Positions 46,085 to 54,964 of a stretch of 64,000 bases of DNA are shown piece by piece. The stretch is taken from NCBI GenBank assembly GCA_907163375.1, contig CAJQUW010009284.1, positions 37,811 through 101,810 on the forward strand, read 5' to 3'. Source of the DNA: Prostheceraeus crozeri. Lineage: Eukaryota > Platyhelminthes > Polycladida > Euryleptidae. How positions within the stretch are numbered: position 1 is the stretch's first letter; each line of letters opens with the position of its first letter. Both the position numbers and the translations under genes were made by a program. The notes beneath the pieces are model-generated. The model saw only the letters and a list, made by a program, of their open reading frames with translations, searched no databases and was not told the DNA's origin.

Positions 46085-49000
46085 ATGGTAAGTTGAAAAT
46101 TTCCTCTCATCTCCCTCAAACGTGTGACTAATAGCATCTTCCTCAATTTCAGGCATCAACTTCATCACCAACGCCCTCTCTTCTCGAGGAAAGTTTAGAG
46201 TTATTGAGTCAAGGTAGGTTGTAACACTACACTGAGGCTTGAACAGAGATGAAAGAATGATTTCTCTTTCAGGTGATGTGAGTTCCAGCTCAGGACTCTC
46301 GCGGCAAGGCAACGAGTGGGAATGTGCCGACTGCGGACATATGTTTACAAGGAAGCACAGTCTCCTTCGACACATCAAACAACGTGTGTGTCAACGCAAA
46401 GCGGTGTCAATCTCCGGAGGTGAAGTTGATTCTGACGATGACATCTCCTTTCCTTGCGATTTGTGCCCTCTTTCTTTTGATAGTCACTTTCAGCGATCTT
46501 CGCACAGACTTCAACACACGCATGCAAATGATCACTACACCAACGGTACCTCTACCATCTCCCTCATTAATGTTTCACATAATAATTTAGTACGCGACTA
46601 CTGCATGGAGTCCAATACTCAAATTGTAGATTTTCCTGAGTGGCTCCTTCAAAATTCTAACATTATCGAAGCGCTCTTCAATAATTTAGACAATTTTAGA
46701 ATGAAGGCGCTCATCTACCTTAAACTAAAATATATTAAAATAGATTTTCAAACGGGTCAAGTGACGGAGAGAATACAGTTTCATATTCCTTCCTCTTCCG
46801 CAACCGAAGTTGTAGACTGCGAGTCTTGGCTAAATTTTCACATTCAATGTTTAAAATCAAATGTAGATAAATTCAATCAACGCGACAGCGCTCTCATTTT
46901 TGATGGTGTGGACTCAGCCATATTCAAAATTTCCCTATTAGAAAGTCATGCAGCTCGAGGCACATTTAAACTTCCAAAAACGTTGTATAATAAGAAAGCT
47001 GTCATCAATGTTGATTGTAAATCACAGTGTTTCAAATATGCAGTCCTATCCATCCTTCACTATAATGATATCAACGCGCATCGAGATCGCACCTATAGCT
47101 ATAGACAGTGGGAGGATGAACTAGACTTTGAAGGTTGTGATAGTAACAACATGAAAATCAAAGATGTAGAAACGTTCGAAAAACATAATAAGATTAAAAT
47201 TGTCGTTCACGTGTGGGAGAAGGGGTTGAAGGGTGCCCGCTATAATTCACGTTCAACTTGTTATGAACGTGTAGTCAACCTCTTATTAGTAAAACAAGAT
47301 GATAGCGAGGAATGGCACTACTGTGGTATTCCCAAAATCTCTCGCTTGTACACTCACTTGGGGCACTCTAAAAGAGGTGAACATTTTGTATGCGACCGCT
47401 GCATCCGCTCATTTTGGAGTAAAGATAAATTTGAAACTCACTATGAATGGTGCAAGCGAGGTAAATTACAAATGGAACGCATGCCCAAAGATAAAATATT
47501 TTCACATAGGGATAATGGTGACGAATTAAGTCCCCTGCGTGTCATTTACGCAGACATAGAATGCTACATTGATGATATCATCCACAAGCCAGCAGCCATA
47601 TCCTGCTATGAAGTATGGCATGACCACTTTAGGAATAGACAAAACAAAATGCATACTTGGCAAGGTGAAGATTGCATTTCAAAATTTCTAGAATTTCTCG
47701 ATAAAGCTGCAAAATTTCAACAATCATATGATTCCCAATTGCAGCGTAAGTCACTACATATGTCAGATGAAGACAAACAAAAATTTGAAAGTTGCACATC
47801 CTGTCCTAAATGTCATAAAACGTTTGATGACGATAAAATTAAGAAAGTGCGTGATCATGATCACATCACTGGTAAATTTAGAAACGCACTCTGCTCCAAA
47901 TGTAACTTTTCACTTAGGTTGAGACGTCGTGTACTACCCGTCATTTTTCATAACTTTAAGGGCTATGACAGTCATATGCTCATAAAAGGAGGGTTGAGCC
48001 AGATGAAATCGTGGCAGTTTAATGTAATAGCACAAACGAGAGAAAAATTCATGGCAATGACAGCAAAAGTACCAGTAGATAAAACTAAAGAAAATAAGAC
48101 AGTCTTCTTCGAAATAAAATTTTTAGATTCATTTCAATTCATGTCAGCGTCACTAGCTTCTCTCGTTCGTAATCTCAAGTTTCTTCCCCATAGTCAAACT
48201 TTGAAGAAACACTATCCAAACTTAACGGATGAAATAATCACTCGCAAAGGAGTCTTTCCTTATGCGTATTTTAGCTCAATGTCTAAACTAAATGAAACAA
48301 CCCTTCCTTCCATTGACAAATTCAAAAACGATTTGACGGGTGAAGATTGTCCAGTAGAGGACTATGAACATGCTCAAGAGGCATGGTTAAAATTTAATTG
48401 TAAAACGTTTGGCGATTATATGATCGCTTACTTAGAATTAGATGTCATTTTGCTGGCTGATGTCTTTCAGGAGTTTCGACGAGTGGCATTAGAAGAAGAC
48501 AAATTAGATCCTATCCACTTTGTCAGTCTACCAGCCATGTCCTTTAAATCAGCCTTTAAAATGACTGGTGAGACCATTCATCTCTTACAAGACCCGGAGA
48601 TGTATAATATATTTGAGCGCGGAATACGCGGTGGTCTCACATTTGTAAATAAACATCATATAAAATCTGAAACAGTAGGTGATGATCATATCCACCTAAA
48701 GTACTATGACCAAAATAATTTATATGGCAGTTCACTGTCTAAACCACTACCTCATTCCGAGTTTAGTTGGTTAAATCAAAATGAGCTTGAGTATTACTCC
48801 AACCCTTCAAACATACTGAATATTCCAGATGAAGGTGATTGGGGATATTATTTTGAAGTGGATTTGATTTATCCAAATAGTATTAAAAATAAAACTGCTG
48901 ATTTCCCACTCGCACCTGAATCTGGCGAAGTGACTGAAGATATGTTTTCACCATTCATGTCACAATTTCATAATAACTTAACAGAGTGTGGACAGCCAAG

Positions 49001-50057
49001 GTACAAACCATGCCGCAAACTTTTACTCACCCAATATGATAAGAAAAATTATCTCGTACACTTCTGCATATTAAAATTCTATTTAGAAATGGGCATGCTT
49101 CTAAAGTCAGTTCACCGCATTATCAAATTTAGACAGAAAGCCTTCCTCAAACCCTACATAGATAGTAACAGTCAAAAACGTGCACTCGCCCAAAATAATT
49201 TTGAAAAGGATTTTTATAAATATAAGAATAATAGTCTATTCGGAAAGACCATGGAGGATGTTAGAAAACGTATGAATTACAAACTAGTCGTTGATGAACA
49301 AAAATATCACAAATTGACCTCATCACCTCTTTTCATTGATAGAGACATCATCGATGAGGATCTTGTAGGTGTTAAAATGATTAAATCAGAAGTTGAGTTG
49401 TGCAAACCCATCTATATTGGGCAAGCCGTTTTAGATTATTCCAAGCTTGAAATGTATCAACTCTTCTACAAAATATTAAAACCATGCCCTCTCGTAAAAG
49501 AGGTTCGCTTGCTGGGTGGTGATACAGATAGTTTCTTTTTAGGAATTACCACTCAAAAAGATTTAAATTTTAATGAAGTAGGTAAGTCATTAGAAAAATA
49601 TTTCGATACATCTAACTACAATCCCACTCATCCACTCTATTCCATACAGAATAAAGCCAAACTTGGTTGTTTTAAGGATGAAACAGCAGGAAAGGAAATA
49701 GATGAAATGATTCTCCTCCGTCCTAAAATGTATTCCATGAAACTAAAAGAATGTGCAGATAGTATTAAGCGTGCTAAAGGTATATCAAAATCCATTGTTC
49801 ATAAAATGAAACATCGGTCCTATAAGAAGGCCTATAAAAATAAAACTATAACGTTTGTCAATATGACAATCTTAAAATCTCAAGTTCATACTGTGAAAAC
49901 GTACACGTTCAAGAAACGAGCACTTTCAGCATGGGAGGATAAGAGGTGTTGGATAGGACATAACACATCTCTTCCACATGGACATCCTGACACAAACATA
50001 CCTCCACCCAAAAGAATAAAACTCACGCTACCACATTCAGGAGATGTATTGACATAA
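46085..50057 (+). CDS. polB: Polinton protein-primed family B DNA polymerase (pPolB)
   Basis: Replicates the element by protein priming at the TIRs (family knowledge). Numbering here counts from 46239 in the main exon. C2H2 fingers lie at about 27-52 and 66-92. An OTU-like Cys segment (DCKSQCFKYAVLSIL) is at about 263-280. An endonuclease-VII-like zinc module (CPKCHKTF...VRDHDHITGKFRNALCSKCN) is at about 525-560. The 3'-5' exonuclease motifs are YADIECY (about 437), NFKGYDSH (about 570) and YLELDVILLADVF (about 730). Polymerase motifs A (YDQNNLYG, about 823), B (KNNSLFGKTMED, about 997), C (GGDTDSFFLG, about 1093) and RPKMYSMKL (about 1162) are all present. Short 5' introns are indicated: ATG at 46085-46087 directly before donor GTAAGT, acceptor ending 46152, second donor at 46214, acceptor ending 46272. 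The ATG at 46239 is then intronic. It looks whole. Confidence 0.95.
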
Positions 50058-50207
50058 TCAACTTTAACTCAGTATTTTGATGTTGCTTTTTGTAGATATA
50101 CATGGTTGTTTTATGTATCGCATGAGATCGTTTCTTCCTTGTGAATATATGCCTACAGTCAGCCCATTCCCCCTATATCTGTGAAAAGACTTTTTCATAT
50201 ACATATT

Positions 50208-50221
50208 TTTATTTCAATAAA
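50208..50221. terminator. Overlapping opposed poly(A) signals
   Basis: Plus-strand AATAAA at 50216-50221 serves polB; minus-strand AATAAA at 50208-50213 serves the convergent gene at 50237-51787. Confidence 0.75.
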
Positions 50222-50236
50222 CATATCACAATGACT

Positions 50237-51787
50237 TCACTTTGTTTTCCGAAACACTAAAGTTACGAGGGATTTAGTATCTTTCACATGGATACACTCT
50301 TGTAAACCATTGGTAATTTTGATAGCAATAGAGGGTATAGTTTGTTTGACGACGGGATGATAGAAAATAGATTCAAACATCTTCTCGACTATTCCATATG
50401 AAGCGTCTTTATCATGAATGAAATCACGTAAAATGTATTCTTTTTTCTCGCCAACAGAAATAGGTAAAATCAAATCACTTTGAATGTAAAGGTGTTGTTC
50501 ATGTTTATCAAGTGTCATTGGTGTTTCTATACCAATCGTATGCGCAGCAGCAAACACAGTTTGTAGCATTGAAAAGCCAAAGAGTTTTTTCAAATTTTTA
50601 CTCAATTGACATTGAATGTCATCACCCAGTTTCAGAACAACGCGTTGTTTTTCAATTGAAAACGAAATGTGGTGTGTCTTTACATCATATTTACTTTTCA
50701 TCACATGCTTCAACTTCTGTTGTATATAAGGATTTACTACATGAATGAAGCTTTCAACTGTATGATATAGACGCGGCATTATATTGATAGCAACTTTAGA
50801 TTCTTCATAAGACTGGTAAATTTTCTTGATGCGATCGCCATAGATGTCCACCCACCATTCATCATTAACTGAATCAGCTTTAGTGTGATATTCATGAGAA
50901 CCATACACCACACCGCTTCCAATAATAGGCGTATAATGTCTTACAAAATGACGCAAGGTTGGAGAGAAATAAACTGTAAGTTTGTCATTATATTTCTGAA
51001 TAACCAACTTATTTTTGTCCGCCATAATTTTCTCTCCATACTTCTTACCCACAGTCTCATTCCATCGTTTTACTAACTCAATAAGTGATAAAGGTTGAAC
51101 ACCACGCTTTTTCAAAATGATGCGTTCTTCGCATTCTACAACATCTTCATCAAATATTTTAAATCTATAATGAAATTTGTTGATTCGAGTTGAATAAACT
51201 TTTTTAACATTTGCAGTAGCAATTGACGTTAGATGTAGTCCATGACCAAAACCAAGATGTGGATAGAATTCACTATCCAACCTCAGCGTAAGACCTTTAG
51301 TAAAAGAATGAAAGCGGAGGAACTGTCTCCCACTCCAATGATAGATAGTAAACTCATAAGCTTTCTGATTTTTATTCTTCATGATGGAAGTATTGCCACT
51401 GTTGAATGCCTTAATAATTTTCTCATTCCCAAATGGCTCATAAGAATCTGATTTTATCTGAATCCATTCATAGTTCCACTTTCCATCTGATGTTAAATTG
51501 TATGGGAACTGAAATGCATTATTCATCGTTATTCCATCATGGGTGCGAGGAGTCAATATCATTTCTTCCAAATCATTCACATTCTGAATATTGCTATCAT
51601 AGCAAATACTAGAAACGCCAACTTCCCATTCACCTTCTAAATGCAGTGGCCGATTTAATTCTACTCGATAGTCTGATGGTTTATTTTTGGGAAATTTATT
51701 CATAGAAGCATTACTGGGCAAGTAGATTAGAAACGAGTCCTTATTTTCACTTTCCATATTATTCACATTGGAAAAATATATTAGCAT
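50237..51787 (-). CDS. WEVGV-family virion-type protein, paralogue 1 (516 aa)
   Basis: A conserved type of Polinton protein, tentatively minor-capsid/penton or fibre-like. The N-terminus reads FLIYLPSNASMNKFPKNKPS followed by a basic/hydrophobic strand and LEGEWEVGVSSICYD. This N-terminal signature (LPSNAS...FP.N...L.G.WEV) recurs in Polintons of many animals (from memory, not searched). The remainder is beta-rich with no enzyme motif, membrane span or signal peptide. It is a tandem paralogue of the next gene, 9 bp away, whose N-terminus has the matching L.G.WEVGV. The first ATG is 51787; a second in-frame ATG at 51757 may be the real start. The poly(A) signal lies within 30 nt of the stop. 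Confidence 0.65.
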   Translation of the reverse strand: MLIYFSNVNNMESENKDSFLIYLPSNASMNKFPKNKPSDYRVELNRPLHLEGEWEVGVSSICYDSNIQNVNDLEEMILTPRTHDGITMNNAFQFPYNLTSDGKWNYEWIQIKSDSYEPFGNEKIIKAFNSGNTSIMKNKNQKAYEFTIYHWSGRQFLRFHSFTKGLTLRLDSEFYPHLGFGHGLHLTSIATANVKKVYSTRINKFHYRFKIFDEDVVECEERIILKKRGVQPLSLIELVKRWNETVGKKYGEKIMADKNKLVIQKYNDKLTVYFSPTLRHFVRHYTPIIGSGVVYGSHEYHTKADSVNDEWWVDIYGDRIKKIYQSYEESKVAINIMPRLYHTVESFIHVVNPYIQQKLKHVMKSKYDVKTHHISFSIEKQRVVLKLGDDIQCQLSKNLKKLFGFSMLQTVFAAAHTIGIETPMTLDKHEQHLYIQSDLILPISVGEKKEYILRDFIHDKDASYGIVEKMFESIFYHPVVKQTIPSIAIKITNGLQECIHVKDTKSLVTLVFRKTK

Positions 51788-51796
51788 ACTTTTGCA

Positions 51797-53194
51797 TTAA
51801 CTCTTCATTCGGAAATGGAGTGTAATACTTGTCACAGCATCTTTATGAAAAGGAATCAACGCACCAGCATCATCATAAATGGCAATATCAATTTGTGGGA
51901 TGTAGTTTGATTTCAGCTTTGTATAATGCACTTTCTTGAAAGTATGCTCAGATAAAATACTGCAGCTTTTTGGCTGGTATGGTATCATTGCTAGCAATGG
52001 AGCTTCAACATCTCCCACACGTACATCTTCACCAATATTGGAATATATCTGAAAATAGTTAATACGACGCGATAGCGACATGTCTGCGCTAGCTTTGGTT
52101 ACAGTACCACTTTTAAAGATATTTTGATCAAAACCCAAAATGTCCATTAGAGTTTTATCCATAATTAGTTCAATACCTTTTCCATTTATAGTGAGAGACA
52201 AAGTACCTTCTTTTTCAGAAAATGAAATATGTTGCTCATTAATCACTTCATTTAAATAATCTACAACCAATTTAACCGAAGTAATAATGCGAGGCATCAA
52301 CACTCTTGTTTCATGTAAGAAACCACCAAAAGGCTCTACACACTTTCTGTATAAAGATACGGCCCATTCTGTATCAAATTGATTTGACCTTTCACATGGT
52401 AAATGTTGCATATCAGATTTTCCATGAACAGCTGCAGAACGATGTCGTAAGAACTGATGAAAATCTTTTGAACAAACTAATACTAGATCATCATCATTTA
52501 ATTTGCTTATTGCAATATGATTAGATGATTTAATATAAGTCAATGTTGCCACTTGTTTGTCATCAACTCGAAGGAGATAATTAAATTTCTTCAATAATGT
52601 TTCAGGAGTCATGTTTGTCTTTCTTGGCTTAATCACAATCTTCTTCACCAACGTCTTCTCATTTCTTGGAATAAGATCTACATAATAAGCTTCCTCTCGA
52701 TATATTAACTGTTTATGACCACTTATGTGGTAATTAACGTTAAAATTATCATAGCTTGTTAAGGCGCTAGCGAGGTAGCCTAAATCATTTCTTAAACTTG
52801 GACTTAAACCAACAATCCAATCTTTCTCAACTACATGATGTACATAATTATAATCATCATTGTGCGGAGTAAATTGGACAATATGTTTACACGCTTTATT
52901 CAAGAAATCATATATAAACTTTTTACATGATAAGAGATCTTTCTTTGGCCACTGTGGAATGTATACTCGGCACCCCTTTTCACATTGATAAGCAGCTGTA
53001 CGCCTCATATTAATAGTCATCACCTCATGATCAAAAGTATAGACACAGTTGCTATAAACAAGTTGAGTGACACCCACTTCCCAATTCCCATTTAGCTGTT
53101 GTGCATGATCAATGGGAGTAGAAAAGAGTGCGGCTCGATTGCTAGTAAATCTCTTTGTAGCCGCATTGCTAAGCAAAATATGATAAAACGACAT
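51797..53194 (-). CDS. WEVGV-family virion-type protein, paralogue 2 (465 aa)
   Basis: Shares with its neighbour the N-terminal layout: a strand (FYHILLSNAATKRFTSNRA), then QLNGNWEVGVTQLVYS. Both proteins carry a late region of the type ISFSEKEGTLSLTINGKGIE (here) and ISFSIEKQRVVLKLGDDIQ (neighbour), followed by LFGF/DILGFD, which supports duplication of one gene. The start is ATG at 53192-53194; the open frame upstream lacks another ATG. The intergenic region to the divergent PC4-like gene is only 35 bp and contains ATGCAAAGTTG. A virion role is inferred from family and location. Confidence 0.62.
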   Translation of the reverse strand: MSFYHILLSNAATKRFTSNRAALFSTPIDHAQQLNGNWEVGVTQLVYSNCVYTFDHEVMTINMRRTAAYQCEKGCRVYIPQWPKKDLLSCKKFIYDFLNKACKHIVQFTPHNDDYNYVHHVVEKDWIVGLSPSLRNDLGYLASALTSYDNFNVNYHISGHKQLIYREEAYYVDLIPRNEKTLVKKIVIKPRKTNMTPETLLKKFNYLLRVDDKQVATLTYIKSSNHIAISKLNDDDLVLVCSKDFHQFLRHRSAAVHGKSDMQHLPCERSNQFDTEWAVSLYRKCVEPFGGFLHETRVLMPRIITSVKLVVDYLNEVINEQHISFSEKEGTLSLTINGKGIELIMDKTLMDILGFDQNIFKSGTVTKASADMSLSRRINYFQIYSNIGEDVRVGDVEAPLLAMIPYQPKSCSILSEHTFKKVHYTKLKSNYIPQIDIAIYDDAGALIPFHKDAVTSITLHFRMKS

Positions 53195-53229
53195 TTTTAT
53201 ATTGCTAATCTGCAACTTTGCATAACATC

Positions 53230-53586
53230 ATGAAGACTTGGATTTTGGACTCTCTACAATATATCAGAGTTGATCGTGATGGAAACGTACATTTCAAAAA
53301 TTCTCATGGTCATACATCAAGAGGAATTACATTAACATGGCGACAATTTGTCAACCTCAATGATATCATGAGGGATTTGGAATATTTTGAAACATTAAGA
53401 TTCATCTCCTTGGGTGATCAAGTTTGGCTTCAACATTACAGAAATGAAATTCAAATCTACCATTCTCATTCCGCAAACTGTTTCTCATTTCGCAAATACA
53501 ATTGGGAGAAGTATAGAAGATACATACATCGCTCCATCATGACATTTATTCGTCGTGAGTTCATCGCCCTACTATGCAAATCTTAA
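53230..53586 (+). CDS. PC4-like ssDNA-binding-type protein, copy 1 (118 aa)
   Basis: The fold is proposed, not proven. Residues about 4-60 (LDSLQYIRVDRDGNVHFKNS, then RGITLTWRQFVNLNDIMRDL) follow the pattern of the PC4/p15 transcription-coactivator domain: a curved sheet with D-x-x-G-x-V-x-I/F, then G-I-S-L-x-x-x-Q-W/F-x-x-L-x-x-I and a helix. A basic C-terminal part (KYNWEKYRRYIHRSIMTFIR) follows. PC4-type proteins bind single-stranded DNA and assist TFIID/TBP-dependent transcription. It is divergent from the WEVGV gene and 22 bp ahead of its own paralogue. Confidence 0.5.
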   Translation: MKTWILDSLQYIRVDRDGNVHFKNSHGHTSRGITLTWRQFVNLNDIMRDLEYFETLRFISLGDQVWLQHYRNEIQIYHSHSANCFSFRKYNWEKYRRYIHRSIMTFIRREFIALLCKS

Positions 53587-53608
53587 TCAGATATGATTAC
53601 CACGCACC

Positions 53609-54259
53609 ATGAGTTGGAAATTAGATTCCCTACAACGTATTGAAACGGATCATGATCGAAACGTCTATTTCAAAGATTCAACTGGAAATGTGAGAAGAGA
53701 GTTTGTTTTATCTTATCGTCATTTTCAATCTCTACATCATATCATGAAGGACTTGAAATACTTCTATATGAAAAGACATTCACGTATTGGAAATCGCATC
53801 TGGCTGCGCGTCAACAATCGGCGAATTCAACTCTATCATTCCCAACTTCATACTAACTTCACATTTCATCAAGGTAGTTGGGAAAAGTATAAAAGGAAGG
53901 TACATCGCTCAATTTACTCATTCTTTCATCATGAAGCGCCATCGCTACACCATCGTCAACATTCTCCGTCGCTTCAGACTCTACACCAAAATCGATCTCA
54001 CAACATTACGCCAACAGCTTCCAAACAGCAAGTATTACCCGGGCCGTCCTCAAATGTTAGTGGTGAAGATGAACAATTCACGGAATCTTCAACTCTTCCC
54101 AAATGGGACTGTACAGATTCTCGGCGCCCTTTCTCATTCATCGGCGCAGTCAATGCGCTTAGAGCTACAGAGACTACTACGTCGGATATGGAAGAGGGAG
54201 AGGTGTGTGATGTCGAATCTGACTGTGGACAATATGGTGATCTCTACTCAATTGAGTGA
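53609..54259 (+). CDS. PC4-like ssDNA-binding-type protein, copy 2 (216 aa)
   Basis: The first about 110 residues align with copy 1 at most key positions: LDSLQRIETDHDRNVYFKDS, the helix QSLHHIMKDLKYF, IWLRVNNRRIQLYHSQLH and GSWEKYKRKVHRSIYSF. The C-terminal about 105 residues are disordered, Ser/Thr-rich then acidic (DMEEGEVCDVESDCG), and are read from the same DNA as the start of the TBP-like gene in another frame. That tail may be a real overlapping extension or a by-product of the downstream gene. ATGCAAAT lies about 35 nt upstream, inside the end of copy 1. Confidence 0.5.
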   Translation: MSWKLDSLQRIETDHDRNVYFKDSTGNVRREFVLSYRHFQSLHHIMKDLKYFYMKRHSRIGNRIWLRVNNRRIQLYHSQLHTNFTFHQGSWEKYKRKVHRSIYSFFHHEAPSLHHRQHSPSLQTLHQNRSHNITPTASKQQVLPGPSSNVSGEDEQFTESSTLPKWDCTDSRRPFSFIGAVNALRATETTTSDMEEGEVCDVESDCGQYGDLYSIE

Positions 54260-54476
54260 CAGTCTATCATTTTTGAAGATTCGTACCAGCAGTTACAGTT
54301 TGTGTTATGAACCCGAACTTTTTCCTGCAGCTCTCATTAGTTGTTGGTTGCCTGTGCATGTGGCAATCTTTCATAATAGTAAAGTGATCATTACTGGACT
54401 AAAATCTCATGAACAAGCAAATATGATCCTAGACTATCTCATTGAGTATGTACGTACCCAGCGGATTGTAAAATAA
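53931..54476 (+). CDS. TATA-binding-protein-like protein (181 aa)
   Basis: Two direct repeats fill the protein, as in the TBP saddle. Repeat 1 (about 5-88) has YTIVN, TKIDLTTLRQQLPNSKYYPG, LVVKM, LQLFPNGTVQILGA and a closing helix. Repeat 2 (about 95-178) has VDNMVISTQL, YEPELFPAALI (126-136), HVAIFHNSKVIITGLKS and a helix. YEPELFP and the F-x-x-G/S-K-(V/I)-x-x-T-G motif are hallmarks of cellular TBP; F56, F131 and F147 fall where TBP has DNA-intercalating phenylalanines. The length equals the TBP core. In cells TBP bends TATA DNA and nucleates Pol II/III initiation. The start ATG at 53931 was chosen because the domain begins there. The stop codon lies inside an AATAAA signal. Confidence 0.82.
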   Translation: MKRHRYTIVNILRRFRLYTKIDLTTLRQQLPNSKYYPGRPQMLVVKMNNSRNLQLFPNGTVQILGALSHSSAQSMRLELQRLLRRIWKRERCVMSNLTVDNMVISTQLSDSLSFLKIRTSSYSLCYEPELFPAALISCWLPVHVAIFHNSKVIITGLKSHEQANMILDYLIEYVRTQRIVK

Positions 54477-54507
54477 AAAACAATTTTTCCAACATGATGT
54501 TTTTATT
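54471..54507. terminator. Convergent compact poly(A) signals
   Basis: Plus-strand AATAAA overlaps the TBP-like stop codon (TAA at 54474-54476). Minus-strand AATAAA at 54502-54507 overlaps the protease stop codon (54503-54505). The two genes end 26 bp apart. Confidence 0.7.
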
Positions 54508-54964
54508 TCAAATCATGATAGAACTTACAAATCATTTTTTCATTAGAGGATGGATTACATGAAAAGTTTTGAATAACAGATGCAAATCGAGATACATGTA
54601 AACGTTTTAAGATGAAGTACAGTACAAAAGCACCACACGTTGATGAAAGTGGATGTTGTAGTATGCGTTCATTTCGCTGATATTGACGCGTATGTTTTCT
54701 CAACCACTGCTGTGTTGGTATATTTGGAGGTTGAGCAAGAGAGTCAAATAGTTCACCACGTCGGTCTTCTCCAATAAAGATCGCTTTCCAATGCTCACCG
54801 CCTAAATTCTGTGAATGAGTGTTTAGCACAATAAAGATGGGATAGTGATTTACTGCAGGTGGTAAGGTATCGAGTGAATAGACATTATCGAAAGCTTTCA
54901 ACGTCGCTTCGTCTGCATTACGCTGCACTTTAGTCTTAATATCGTCAGCAGTCAACCAACTCAT
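54503..54964 (-). CDS. PRO: Adenain-type cysteine protease (PRO)
   Basis: A 153-aa C5/Ulp1-type protease that in Polintons and adenoviruses matures capsid proteins. The catalytic set is visible: His58 in GGEHW, Asp74 in ELFDSL, Gln103 in ILQHP and Cys110 in SSTCGAFVLYFI, with family spacing. The length is near that of adenovirus protease (about 200) but shorter, as usual in Polintons. The start ATG overlaps the stop of the capsid gene (TAATG), suggesting coupled translation or a shared transcript. Likely substrates are the two GG-containing basic proteins of this element. Confidence 0.93.
   Translation of the reverse strand: MSWLTADDIKTKVQRNADEATLKAFDNVYSLDTLPPAVNHYPIFIVLNTHSQNLGGEHWKAIFIGEDRRGELFDSLAQPPNIPTQQWLRKHTRQYQRNERILQHPLSSTCGAFVLYFILKRLHVSRFASVIQNFSCNPSSNEKMICKFYHDLK

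Noticed and set aside
46239-46241. ATG at 46239 as the polB start
   Set aside because: It lies between a good donor (46214) and acceptor (ending 46272); splice signals place the start at 46085.
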